The notes: generated by a model not told the origin, from the letters alone. Positions 17,339 through 25,865 are shown, counted from the first letter of the stretch. The stretch: 64,000 bases of DNA from Bacteroidetes bacterium GWF2_38_335 (GCA_001769535.1 MEOH01000026.1:62001-126000), one strand, 5' to 3'. Program-made: numbers and translations.

Positions 17339-19939
17339 TTACAGTTTCTTCAACAAATCATTTCCTATTCCAATTTTATATCCTTCATTTTTATATATTA
17401 TGTCGCCGTTTGGTTTCACAACAATAAACAGGGGATAGGTTGTTGCTTTCTCGCCAGAAAGGGTTAGTCCCAGCTCTTTAACAGGATCTGATTTGGTGTA
17501 AATCACAGTTGTTTTTTCCGGAAGTTTTGGATAAGCTGATTTTTTGAAATTTACTTTTTCATTTTCCGACATCACAAGGATGAGTTCAATGCCTTCGCGG
17601 TCAATATTTTCCTTGACAAGCTGAATGTCATTTAATGTGTGCTTCGACGGTTCTTCTCCCGGAACCAACACTCCGATTACAATATTTTTGCTTTTTCCAA
17701 AATCGCGGAATGATTTGTCGGCTGTGGCTTTGTTATCCATATCCAACTTACCGTACACCATGTTTTCAACTTTCTCATCAGGAATCTTCAGATTGATTTT
17801 CATGTTGCCCTTAATCTCAAAGAAATCAAGATTAACTAAAATCTTACCTGACTCAAGCCTGTTTGAGGTCAACAGCATATATTTTCCGGCTGCAAGTTCA
17901 ATTTTACCTAATTTGTCAAAATCAGCATAATACTCCAGTTCAAGGGTCTTGTACTTGTTTTTCTCAAATTTTGCCAGTGTGAAATGGTGGTAGTATTGTG
18001 GCTTAAATTTCAGATTGTAATTGGTGCTGGTGAAAGTGATGTTGTACTTCTTTTCCTGTTTTTCTTCTTTCCCGTCAAACCGAACATCAACCCATTTTTC
18101 GATCCAGAAATACTGCGGTGTTTTTGTTCCGGGCTCCAGGCGCGATGGAATGCCAAAGCTGCGGCATGTTGCGACAAAGAAAATATCCCGCGATAAACGG
18201 TCGGCAACCCTGAGCTTGTAAACTCCAGTCGGCGTGATTGGCAGGTTGTATGTTTGTTCCTCATCATTGATGACAATGCTGTCTTTTACCCATTTAATAA
18301 GATTATTTACATCATTTCGCGTTTTTGAAATGAACGATCTGCCAAATTTTTCGCGAAGAAAAGCACGGTAAGGAACAATCATTTCATTTGCAATGCGCGG
18401 AGCCATGATGTACTGGATGAAATCCTCCGGGAGATAGTCGTAAGCATAACGTATGGCTTCAGAAATATGGTCATCCAGAATATCCGCTTTGGTGTCACGG
18501 AGGTCTTTGTCGGCCAGGGTTCCCAAAAATGATTTTAGCCAGTGTTTTTGTCCGTCGTCAAAGTTTTCAATGAAACTGAGTATCTCATCATAGTTGCCTT
18601 TGCTTTTTTCCAGAAATGGAAACAAATCCGGTTCTAAATTTTTCCCGGAAGCGATTTTATTGAATTTTTCCTGAGAAATAAAAGAGCCCACATAGGCATT
18701 TCGCACTGAATCTTCATTTGCAAACCGAATTTTATTAGCTGCTTTCATTTCTTCAGTCACATTCACCTTAACATGTTCAGATGGCTGGGGAGGCCAGAAA
18801 AACATTTCAATATCGTTTTTGTCGTTGTTGTTCAGGACAATTGTGACTGTGTCATTTTCTCCCATGGTCACCTTGCTGAATCCGAATTTCTGATCCTTAT
18901 ATGCCCATATCAGCAGGTCACCCTTTCCGGTAGACATAAAGGCAAATCCCTTTTTATCGGTTTTCTTTTCGGTGAGGGGATAAAACTCAGCGTAATTGTA
19001 TATCTGGAATTCAACAGTGGCATTTGGTACCGGTTTATTTTTTTCATCTACAACCCTGATATACTGTTTTACCGTTTTTGCATAACGGTCGGTAACATTG
19101 ATGTTGGTAAATTTATCATTAACGGAATTTACCTCTTCGGTTCCTTTGTATACTCCGAAAACCCGCGAATGAACCAGCATGGAGCGACTTGCAGGCAAAT
19201 TGAACCAACCCAGATTAAGAACAGGTTCGGGTTCACAGGCACCCATAAAATACCATTTTCCGCTGGCCCAGACTTCAACCCATGCGTGGTTGTCGTCGGA
19301 GTGAGCCCAGCGGGGGACGTACACCTGGCGGGCAGGAATTCCAACTGAGCGCAGAGCAGATACCAGAAAGGTCGATTCTTCACCACAGCGGCCAAAAGAA
19401 GATTTAACTGTCGCAAGCGGTGCAGAGGTTCTTTCATCGGTGGGCTGGTATTCAACTTTTTCATGACACCAGTGGTTGATCTCGAGAGCGGCTTCGTACA
19501 TGCTCATTCCAAAAATTCGGGGTTTTAATTCATTATAGAATACAATGCGTGAAGTATCAAGGTTTTCGTTGTTGACACGGTGTGGCATAACAAAATGATA
19601 GAAAATGTCATCGGGAATAGAATCGCCCCATGAAGCATTTTTTCTGATCATTAAGGTAGTTTTTACATGATCGAGGAAAAACTCACCATCGTAATCAGCC
19701 AAATCACTCAATGGCATAAAGGAATATAAAAATTTTAAAGCATAGACCTCTTCATCGGTAAGGCTTTGCTCAAAAACTCCAAAAAGTTCATCAGAGCGAT
19801 GCTTTGCCAACTCCTTTACTTTTTCAAAACGAACGTCAACAGCTTTATTCTCTTCGATCTCCTTTGTAGAACTATCACAGGAAGAAATATAAAGAACAAT
19901 AAAAAGTAAACTGCACGCCCTTAAAACCTTTCCTTTCAT
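17339..19939 (-). CDS. Transglutaminase-like lipoprotein with a degenerate second domain
   Basis: An 866-residue exported protein with lipobox ISSC (Cys21). Residues about 150-240 form a transglutaminase-like/papain-fold domain with Cys185 (SFGRCGEEST), His218 (DDNHAWVEVW) and an acidic third residue near 236 (GACEPEP, Glu where Asp is usual). Residues about 280-370 look like an Ig/CNA-type insert. Residues about 545-625 resemble a second copy of the same domain (RDIFFVATCRSFGIPSRLEPGTKTPQYF) without the catalytic Cys-Gly context. The last 120 residues have a thioredoxin-like pattern ending VVKPNGDIIYKNEG, but no CxxC. The likely role is proteolysis or crosslinking at the periplasmic face. 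It is co-transcribed with the zinc-ribbon membrane protein 5 bases downstream. Confidence 0.8.
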   Translation of the reverse strand: MKGKVLRACSLLFIVLYISSCDSSTKEIEENKAVDVRFEKVKELAKHRSDELFGVFEQSLTDEEVYALKFLYSFMPLSDLADYDGEFFLDHVKTTLMIRKNASWGDSIPDDIFYHFVMPHRVNNENLDTSRIVFYNELKPRIFGMSMYEAALEINHWCHEKVEYQPTDERTSAPLATVKSSFGRCGEESTFLVSALRSVGIPARQVYVPRWAHSDDNHAWVEVWASGKWYFMGACEPEPVLNLGWFNLPASRSMLVHSRVFGVYKGTEEVNSVNDKFTNINVTDRYAKTVKQYIRVVDEKNKPVPNATVEFQIYNYAEFYPLTEKKTDKKGFAFMSTGKGDLLIWAYKDQKFGFSKVTMGENDTVTIVLNNNDKNDIEMFFWPPQPSEHVKVNVTEEMKAANKIRFANEDSVRNAYVGSFISQEKFNKIASGKNLEPDLFPFLEKSKGNYDEILSFIENFDDGQKHWLKSFLGTLADKDLRDTKADILDDHISEAIRYAYDYLPEDFIQYIMAPRIANEMIVPYRAFLREKFGRSFISKTRNDVNNLIKWVKDSIVINDEEQTYNLPITPTGVYKLRVADRLSRDIFFVATCRSFGIPSRLEPGTKTPQYFWIEKWVDVRFDGKEEKQEKKYNITFTSTNYNLKFKPQYYHHFTLAKFEKNKYKTLELEYYADFDKLGKIELAAGKYMLLTSNRLESGKILVNLDFFEIKGNMKINLKIPDEKVENMVYGKLDMDNKATADKSFRDFGKSKNIVIGVLVPGEEPSKHTLNDIQLVKENIDREGIELILVMSENEKVNFKKSAYPKLPEKTTVIYTKSDPVKELGLTLSGEKATTYPLFIVVKPNGDIIYKNEGYKIGIGNDLLKKL

Positions 19940-20068
19940 TGGTTTATTTTTAAATAAAGCGCAAAATTGCGAAAATATCCTGATTTAATTGCAAAATATT
20001 TCGCCAAACTTTATTGATAGTTTATCTCATTTGTTAATCAATTAACAACTTGAATTTCAATAAAAAGC

Positions 20069-20099
20069 TTTGGAAGATGAAAAATTAATAATATGTTTG
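20069..20099 (+). promoter_or_regulatory. Bacteroidetes promoter TTTG-N19-TATGTTTG
   Basis: TTTG at 20069-20072 and TATGTTTG at 20092-20099 match the -33 and -7 consensus exactly with 19-base spacing. The predicted transcription start near 20106 leaves a leader of about 30 bases before the TonB receptor ATG at 20137. No room remains for a riboswitch. Confidence 0.65.
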
Positions 20100-20136
20100 C
20101 GACAAAAAAATAAAAATCGTAACACGTTTTGATCGC

Positions 20137-21972
20137 ATGAAAAAGAATATATTTTTTATATGTTTTGCCTTATTTAGTTCTCTGTCACTACTTTCTCAAG
20201 AAATAGATAAAGACACCATCTTGATTGAAGAAGTAGTGGTTACCGGCACAACCGTAAAAGTGAACAAAAGTATGGTTCCGCTTTCTGTAACTGTGATAGA
20301 TCGCAAAATGATTGAATCGAGCAACGAAAATAATATTCTTCCTGCTTTAAGTGGTCGTGTTCCCGGATTGTTTGTCACTGAACGAGGCGTTACAGGTTTT
20401 GGGGTTGCCACCGGCGCAGCGGGTCAGATTACCTTACGTGGAATCGGAGGCAATCCAACTACCGGAGCATTGATTCTGATCGACGGTCACCCGCAGTTTA
20501 TGGGGCTTATGGGTCATCCTTTGGCCGATTCTTATGTCGCAAGCGATGCCGAAAGGGTTGAAGTAATAAGGGGAGCTTCGTCTGTTCTCTACGGAACCAA
20601 CGCCATGGGAGGAGTAATCAATGTTATCACGCGAAAACAAAGTCAGGATGGCTTGCATGCAGGCATCCGTGCTTCTTATGGATCATTCAATACTCAGAAA
20701 TATTCAGCACATGCCGGATTCAAAAAGAAAAAAATGATGGTTTTTGCATCGGTTAATCATGACCAGACTGATGGGCACCGGAGCAATTCAGATTTCAGCA
20801 TCAATAACGGATATTTTAAAACCGGGTATGAAATGAATGATCACATAAACCTGAATGCTGATTTCAGTATTGCTGGTTTTAATTCCTCCGATCCGGGTCC
20901 GGATACAGTAAACGCCCTTGCCGGCACAAACATTGACATTCTCAGGGGCTATGGTTCTTTTACCGTAAACAACGATTATAAAAAAATAAGCGGCTCGGCC
21001 AAGTTTTTTTACAATTTCGGTGAGCATGAAATCAGCGACGGGTTTCATTCTTTGGACAATTGCTATGGGGTGAACTTTTTTCAGGCACTTAAGCTTATCA
21101 AAAACAACACCATCACCATCGGAACGGATTATATCAGTTATGGTGGAATGGCAGAGAATGTAAAGGCAATGGGTGGAGCCGGACTGCTTTTTGTTGATAC
21201 ATTAATTGCAGAAACAGGGCTTTACGGATTTGTGCAGCATAAAATTTCGGCCTTGACTTTGAACGCCGGGGTTCGAAACCAAATCCATCCCGTTTATGGA
21301 AACGAATGGGTTCCGGCCGGAGGTTTTGCCTGGGCAGTAAATAAAAAGTCAAATATGAAGGGAAGTGTTTCAAAGGGATTCAGAAGTCCGACCATCCGCG
21401 AGCTTTATATGTGGGGCATTGCCAATCCGGATCTCAGACCCGAAAAGTCTATTAATTATGAAGTAAGCTGGCTACAAAAATTTTCAGGAAAGATTTCATG
21501 CGAAATTGTGGTGTACAAAATTTTGGGATCAAATCTGATTGCTGTCACAATGGAAGGAGGAATTCCCTTGAACAGAAATACCGGTGAGATAAATAATATG
21601 GGCACTGAATTGTCACTGAATTATCAGCCATCAGATAAACTTGGAGTGGTGATGTCATACAGTTATATATCCATGGAAAATCCTGTTATAGCTGCGCCGG
21701 TAAGCCAATTATTTGCGGGTTGCACCTATAAAAAAGGAAAATTCATTTTTAATGCCGATGTTCAACAAATCAATGATTTGTATCTGGCTACAGGCAAAAC
21801 AGAGGTAAAAGAAGATTACACCCTTGTTAATGCAAGGGTTTCCTATAAAATCAATAAATATTTTGATGTATTTTTGAAAGGCGAAAACCTGCTAAATGAG
21901 GATTATGAAGTTAACAGGTATTATACAATGCCCGGAATAACAGGTTTTGCAGGGTTAAATTTTAAATATTAG
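20137..21972 (+). CDS. TonB-dependent outer-membrane receptor
   Basis: Outer-membrane active transporter. Residues 1-20 are a signal peptide, followed by a TonB-box-like EEVVVTGT (about 31-38). The plug (about 45-165) contains LPALSGRVPGLFVTERG, ITLRGIGGNPTTGALILIDG and VEVIRGASSVLYGTNAMGGVINVITRK, all standard. The remaining 440 residues form the barrel, ending with a terminal aromatic-rich strand (GITGFAGLNFKY), as expected for BAM recognition. Its length (611) fits vitamin B12, metal or siderophore receptors better than the large SusC type, and no SusD partner is present. The next gene starts 4 bases after the stop. A good promoter lies upstream. The ligand is unknown. Confidence 0.92.
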   Translation: MKKNIFFICFALFSSLSLLSQEIDKDTILIEEVVVTGTTVKVNKSMVPLSVTVIDRKMIESSNENNILPALSGRVPGLFVTERGVTGFGVATGAAGQITLRGIGGNPTTGALILIDGHPQFMGLMGHPLADSYVASDAERVEVIRGASSVLYGTNAMGGVINVITRKQSQDGLHAGIRASYGSFNTQKYSAHAGFKKKKMMVFASVNHDQTDGHRSNSDFSINNGYFKTGYEMNDHINLNADFSIAGFNSSDPGPDTVNALAGTNIDILRGYGSFTVNNDYKKISGSAKFFYNFGEHEISDGFHSLDNCYGVNFFQALKLIKNNTITIGTDYISYGGMAENVKAMGGAGLLFVDTLIAETGLYGFVQHKISALTLNAGVRNQIHPVYGNEWVPAGGFAWAVNKKSNMKGSVSKGFRSPTIRELYMWGIANPDLRPEKSINYEVSWLQKFSGKISCEIVVYKILGSNLIAVTMEGGIPLNRNTGEINNMGTELSLNYQPSDKLGVVMSYSYISMENPVIAAPVSQLFAGCTYKKGKFIFNADVQQINDLYLATGKTEVKEDYTLVNARVSYKINKYFDVFLKGENLLNEDYEVNRYYTMPGITGFAGLNFKY

Positions 21973-21976
21973 AACC

Positions 21977-23419
21977 ATGAAAGTCATTTTAGCTGTTTAC
22001 ACTTTACTTATAATTTCGATTTTTTCCGGTTTTTCTCAGGAAAAAAAACACATCATCATTGATACAGATTGCGCCATGGATGATTTAAGAGCAATATCAC
22101 TGCTGTTGAGCCGTCCTGAAATTGAAGTAGAAGGGATAATTGCTTCGTGCGGATCACTTGATCCACAAACTGGTGCAAAAAAATTACTCTCGCTCTTAAG
22201 CCAGTTTCGATTGAATATTACGGTTGCTTTTGGAAATGAAATAAAAGGAGTAAATCCGGTCTGGAGGGAATTCAATAAAACAGTTTACTGGGGCGAAGAA
22301 ATTCAGTTAAATAATGTAATTCCTACAGCAAACAAACTTTTTGCCGAAGTTTTAAATGCTGCAAATGAAGAGATTACATTGGTTTGTCTTTCAAATCTTA
22401 ATGCTCTTGCATATCTGAAAAAATCAAACCCCGAATTGCTCAAAAAAATTGATGAAGTAATCTGGTATAACGATTCCTACAAGCCGCTGGCCGGAGTGAA
22501 TTACGAATGGGATAAAAAATCGGCTGATGAAATACTGGATTCAGACATCAAATTAACAATGATTTCAAACCTTGATAAACCACAGGCAAAATTTACGGAT
22601 GAGCTTCTGAAAACTGCTGAAATGAGCAATACGCCGCAGGGAAGAATTATTTTCAAATCTCATAATACTGATGTGGTAAAAGAAAAAATGAAAACAGGTG
22701 AGGCGGAGATTTGGGACGAACTGACTGTGATTTACCTTTTATATAATGAAGCTTTTGAAATCCAGCCCGATTTAAGCAGAATTAAAAAAGAGTATTGTGT
22801 TTCATACAATGCTGATATTGTTTATGAAATCTACAAAGATCTGATAAATGGGATTTTTAATCCTGAAAAATCTGTGGTTTTCAATAGTTTTCCCGTTGAT
22901 AAAAGTCTGTATATGTATGATGTGCGTGAAATAATGGACAGCGCGATCATGCTATACGGAATGGATGAATGGAAGGCCTGTGCGCTAACCGATGAGTTTC
23001 ACGGACATTTGGGGATTTTTTCTCTGGTAGGAGCCAAGATGGGCATTCTGGCGCGTGAATATTTTGGTGTTGGGGTTGACAAACTGACTGTTTTATCTTA
23101 CGCCGGATTTCGTCCGCCATACAGTTGCATGAATGACGGACTGCAGGTCAGCACCGGGGCGACACTCGGGCAAGGGACAATCACCGTATCAAACGACAGC
23201 ATAAAATATGCCATGGCTGATTTTTCATATAAAGGAAAAACCATCAGAATCAGACTGAGAGATGAGTATATAAAAGTAGTTGACCGTGATATTGAAAATG
23301 CTCTGGCAAAATATTCCCTTTCTGACCAGGGTTACTGGGAATTGGTCAGGTCAAATGCAATAAAACACTGGCTTGACTGGAATAGAAAGGATATATTTGA
23401 ACTTGAAATAATTAAGTGA
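21977..23419 (+). CDS. Nucleoside hydrolase-FmdE domain fusion
   Basis: A 480-residue protein with a signal peptide (ending GFSQ). Residues about 22-310 are an inosine-uridine nucleoside hydrolase-like domain with the calcium-binding motif DTDCAMDD and a C-terminal EIWDELTVIYLL stretch. Residues about 325-470 resemble FmdE (formylmethanofuran dehydrogenase subunit E-like, PF02663): EFHGHLGIFSLVGAKMGILAREYFG, then GLQVSTGATLGQGTITV. The usual Cys of the HGHxCPG motif is Gly/Ile here, so a metal ligand seems lost. The start is 4 bases after the TonB receptor stop, indicating one operon. The likely role is periplasmic processing of a ligand imported by that receptor. The fusion is unusual; the substrate cannot be assigned. 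Confidence 0.75.
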   Translation: MKVILAVYTLLIISIFSGFSQEKKHIIIDTDCAMDDLRAISLLLSRPEIEVEGIIASCGSLDPQTGAKKLLSLLSQFRLNITVAFGNEIKGVNPVWREFNKTVYWGEEIQLNNVIPTANKLFAEVLNAANEEITLVCLSNLNALAYLKKSNPELLKKIDEVIWYNDSYKPLAGVNYEWDKKSADEILDSDIKLTMISNLDKPQAKFTDELLKTAEMSNTPQGRIIFKSHNTDVVKEKMKTGEAEIWDELTVIYLLYNEAFEIQPDLSRIKKEYCVSYNADIVYEIYKDLINGIFNPEKSVVFNSFPVDKSLYMYDVREIMDSAIMLYGMDEWKACALTDEFHGHLGIFSLVGAKMGILAREYFGVGVDKLTVLSYAGFRPPYSCMNDGLQVSTGATLGQGTITVSNDSIKYAMADFSYKGKTIRIRLRDEYIKVVDRDIENALAKYSLSDQGYWELVRSNAIKHWLDWNRKDIFELEIIK

Positions 23420-23441
23420 TTAAAAATCGCTTATGCTTGTT

Positions 23442-23996
23442 CTATTCAAGTAGATTGCTAATGGTTGTTATTCTAATACGAGGGACAAATATTTTTTTTA
23501 TTAAAACAGAGATGCTATCAATGGCTGTTTTTGGAGCAAAATGAGATGTTTTTTTTGTGTTAGATTGTTTCCCGTTTTTTCCGGTAGACTTTATGTTATT
23601 TTTATAAAATTTAGTATTTATTTGTTTATCAATAGCTTCAAGTAGTTTTTCGCTTTTAATGGGTTTAGGAATATAATCATCAACCATGGCTTTCATAAAT
23701 TCATCTCTGCGAAAATCTTTTGCATAGGCAGTCTGAATAATAATTGGAATATTTTTTATTTCCTTGATTTGTAATGAAGCATCAAAACCATTTATTCCCG
23801 GCATTTTAAGATCCATTAAAACAATGTCGACGGAATGATCTTTTCTTACCTTGTCAATGGCTTCCCTTCCATTGAAAACAAATGTGAGATTGGCTCCGCT
23901 GTCTGATAGTATTTCTTTAAACAAAATGTGATTAATGGCTTCGTCATCAGCAATTAAAATGTTTTTATTTCTAAAATCGTAAGTAGTTGGGTTCAT
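23442..23996 (-). CDS. Single-domain response regulator with C-terminal tail
   Basis: Receiver-domain protein of 184 residues. The acidic pair Asp17-Asp18, phosphoacceptor Asp62 (VLMDLKMPG), Thr89 (IQTAY) and Lys111 (YIPKPI) are all present, so it should be phosphorylatable. Residues about 128-184 form a Lys/Ser/Asn-rich tail with no recognisable output domain, so it resembles CheY-like or Spo0F-like relays that act by protein contact. No histidine kinase is adjacent; the kinase may be a hybrid elsewhere. It is transcribed away from the trpB end, with a 233-base gap that contains a long inverted repeat. Confidence 0.85.
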   Translation of the reverse strand: MNPTTYDFRNKNILIADDEAINHILFKEILSDSGANLTFVFNGREAIDKVRKDHSVDIVLMDLKMPGINGFDASLQIKEIKNIPIIIQTAYAKDFRRDEFMKAMVDDYIPKPIKSEKLLEAIDKQINTKFYKNNIKSTGKNGKQSNTKKTSHFAPKTAIDSISVLIKKIFVPRIRITTISNLLE

Positions 23997-24145
23997 ATAA
24001 TTAAGGTTTTTACAATATTCAAAATTAACATTGTCTGAACCAATTAGGAAGAGTAAAAATGCAGTTATTTGAAGTTAACTTGCTATAAATTTGCAGGTAA
24101 TAATACTTTGTAAAGATTAGTTAAGTTGAGAATAGTACCGATTGC

Positions 24146-24196
24146 ATATATGTACAGTCCAATAATAATAAATCGCAAATTGGACTATACATATAT
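24146..24196. repeat. 18-bp inverted repeat between trpB and the receiver gene
   Basis: Arms at 24146-24163 and 24179-24196 are complementary in 17 of 18 positions, with a 15-base A+T-rich loop. The core of the left arm is TGTACAGTCCAAT. It lies 34 bases past the trpB stop. It lacks a T tract, so it is either an RNA 3'-end hairpin for trpB or a protein-binding site for the receiver gene at 23996. Confidence 0.55.
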
Positions 24197-24229
24197 TACA
24201 TCGGCATTTACCATCAGGTTTATTTTTTT

Positions 24230-25441
24230 TTATATCCTGTCCACATCTTTATCACCACGGCCGCTCAGATTAATTACGAGTGTTTTCCCTGAATTTCTGA
24301 ACGATTTCAGTGCCAAAGCAATTGCATGAGATGACTCGATTGCCGGAATAATTCCCTCCAAAGCTGAAAGTAATCGGTATGCTTCGACTGCTTCATTATC
24401 GGTGATGATATGGTATTTTGCTCTTTTGCAATCTTTGAGATAGGAATGTTGCGGACTGATTCCCGGGTAATCCAGTCCGGCCGCAATACTATGCGAAGGC
24501 AAAACTTCACCTTTTTCATCAACCAGACAGTAGCTTTTGGTTCCCTGAAACACACCCGGTTTTCCAAGGGAAAGAGTGGCTGCTGTATTCCCGAGAAACC
24601 CCTGTCCGCCGCCTTCTGCACCGTGTAATTCAACACTGTTGTCATCGAGGAAACCGCTAAAAATTCCAATTGCATTGGATCCACCACCTACACAGGCAAG
24701 TGCAGCATCGGGCAGTTTTCCGGTTTGTTCGATGATTTGTTGCCGGGCTTCGTAGCCAATCACGCTTTGAAAATAGCCAACCATTCGGGGATAAGGATCA
24801 GGGCCAACCTGGGAGCCGAGCAGATAATAAGCTTCAGGATGCTCAATGAAATAAACGAGGGCAGCATCCACGGCATCCTTTAAAGTTGCAGTCCCAATTG
24901 ACGTAGTAACGACATCGGCACCAAGAAGTTTCATCCGGTGAACGTTCAAATGCTGGCGTTCAGCATCAATGGCGCCCATAAAAACCTTACATTTTATTCC
25001 GAACATTGCAGCAACCGTGGCAGTGGCAACGCCATGCTGACCTGCGCCGGTTTCGGCAATGATTTCCTTGTAGCCACCACGTTTTGCAATTAAAATTTGC
25101 CCGATGGTATTGTTTATTTTATGAGATCCCGTGTGGTTCAGGTCTTCACGCTTAAGGTAAATTTCTGCTCCGGTATGCCTGGACAATCGCGACGCATAAT
25201 AAAGAGGAGAGGGGCGACCGGTGTATTGAACCAGATGCGATGAAAATTCATGGATAAAATCGGGATCAGAACTGTAAGTATCAAATAGCAGTGCTACTTT
25301 TTTTAGAGCAGGTTCTAATACGGGTGGTACGTAGCTTCCGCCATATTCACCGTAAATTCCGTTGTATTTTAACATTTTAATATTTGGCAGGGTTACTGTG
25401 TTGATCCCTGTTATTTCCTGTGTTATTGTTTTTGTATTCAT
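24230..25441 (-). CDS. trpB: Tryptophan synthase beta chain
   Basis: Condenses indole (or indole delivered by the alpha chain) with L-serine to give L-tryptophan, using PLP in the cytoplasm. The 403 residues include the PLP lysine in REDLNHTGSHKINN (Lys108), the catalytic-Glu region AETGAGQHGVATA, the phosphate-binding GGGSNAIG, and the C-terminal SGRGDKDVDRI. The family core starts at KYNGIYGEYGGSYVPP, so residues 1-22 are an N-terminal extension. A second ATG at 25375 would give the standard length, and start choice is open. It stands alone, without trpA or other trp genes nearby, but with its own leader peptide and attenuator 160-300 bases upstream. Confidence 0.96.
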   Translation of the reverse strand: MNTKTITQEITGINTVTLPNIKMLKYNGIYGEYGGSYVPPVLEPALKKVALLFDTYSSDPDFIHEFSSHLVQYTGRPSPLYYASRLSRHTGAEIYLKREDLNHTGSHKINNTIGQILIAKRGGYKEIIAETGAGQHGVATATVAAMFGIKCKVFMGAIDAERQHLNVHRMKLLGADVVTTSIGTATLKDAVDAALVYFIEHPEAYYLLGSQVGPDPYPRMVGYFQSVIGYEARQQIIEQTGKLPDAALACVGGGSNAIGIFSGFLDDNSVELHGAEGGGQGFLGNTAATLSLGKPGVFQGTKSYCLVDEKGEVLPSHSIAAGLDYPGISPQHSYLKDCKRAKYHIITDNEAVEAYRLLSALEGIIPAIESSHAIALALKSFRNSGKTLVINLSGRGDKDVDRI

Positions 25442-25600
25442 GATTGATTTTTTTTTTGCCGCTAAAGCGCTAATTCAAAGTGCATATTGGCAGGTTAATG
25501 ATATTTTTTGGTCTCTTTTTTAATAATCATTTGTCTCTGTGGCGGCGGGCCGCCATCTTTTTAAATGGCTTTTCATATTTGTGCGTTAAATTAGTTAAAC

Positions 25601-25629
25601 AAAAAAAGCGCAGGGGTCACCTGCGCTTT
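25601..25629 (-). terminator. Attenuator terminator upstream of trpB
   Basis: On the reverse strand, AAAGCGCAGG and CCTGCGCTTT form a perfect 10-bp stem with a 5-base loop, followed by seven T residues. It lies between the trp leader ORF and the trpB start, about 160 bases before the ATG. That position makes it an attenuator rather than an ordinary gene-end terminator. A GCAGGG segment at the leader ORF stop codon (25651-25656) could pair with the CCCTGC of its 3' arm as an alternative structure. Confidence 0.8.
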
Positions 25630-25655
25630 ATATAAATATCGGTTAGATCTCCCTG

Positions 25656-25736
25656 CTAAATGAAAATCATTTTCCACCACCATGAATTGTTAACCGGTGA
25701 TAAAACTGAATTTTTATTAGCAATAGCAGAAATCAT
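25656..25736 (-). CDS. trpL: trp leader peptide with three consecutive Trp codons
   Basis: A 26-codon ORF starting with ATG at 25736 and ending with TAG at 25656-25658. Three consecutive TGG codons (25674-25682) occupy positions 19-21, so the peptide ends SWWWKMIFI. Three tryptophans in 26 residues is far above chance. The ORF is followed after 27 bases by the 10-bp terminator hairpin, and the next gene is trpB. This is the layout of ribosome-mediated attenuation: ribosome stalling at the Trp codons when charged Trp-tRNA is scarce should prevent terminator formation. A promoter-like pair lies 17 bases upstream. No Shine-Dalgarno sequence is seen, as is usual in this phylum. Confidence 0.82.
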   Translation of the reverse strand: MISAIANKNSVLSPVNNSWWWKMIFI

Positions 25737-25752
25737 AAATTTTAATTTTTTA

Positions 25753-25784
25753 CAAATAAAATGAATTTATTTTAATAATTCAAA
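25753..25784 (-). promoter_or_regulatory. Putative promoter of the trp leader transcript
   Basis: On the reverse strand, TTTG (25781-25784), 20 bases, then TTTATTTG (25753-25760) differs from the Bacteroidetes consensus by one base. The predicted start near 25747 leaves about 10 bases before the trpL ATG. The region is very A+T-rich, so chance matches are possible. Confidence 0.4.
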
Positions 25785-25827
25785 TAAATAATGAAAATAT
25801 TTTAAAAATAATGATATTTTTTAAAAT

Positions 25828-25851
25828 AGAGACACAATATTTTGTGTCTCT
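25828..25851 (-). terminator. Hairpin after the alpha-2-macroglobulin gene
   Basis: A perfect 10-bp inverted repeat, AGAGACACAA / TTGTGTCTCT, with a 4-base loop, begins 15 bases past the TGA of the macroglobulin gene. On that strand it is followed by ATTTT, giving a modest terminator. Confidence 0.55.
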
Positions 25852-25865
25852 ACGGTATATTATAA

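Noticed and set aside
19940-20136. Cobalamin riboswitch upstream of the TonB receptor
   Set aside because: An exact promoter at 20069-20099 leaves a leader of about 30 bases, too short for an aptamer, and no B12-box-like sequence was seen.
25442-25600. Second short ORF in the trp leader reading MVVENDFHLAG... through the terminator
   Set aside because: It reads in another frame from an ATG overlapping the Trp codons and runs into the hairpin; the TGG run fits the other frame.
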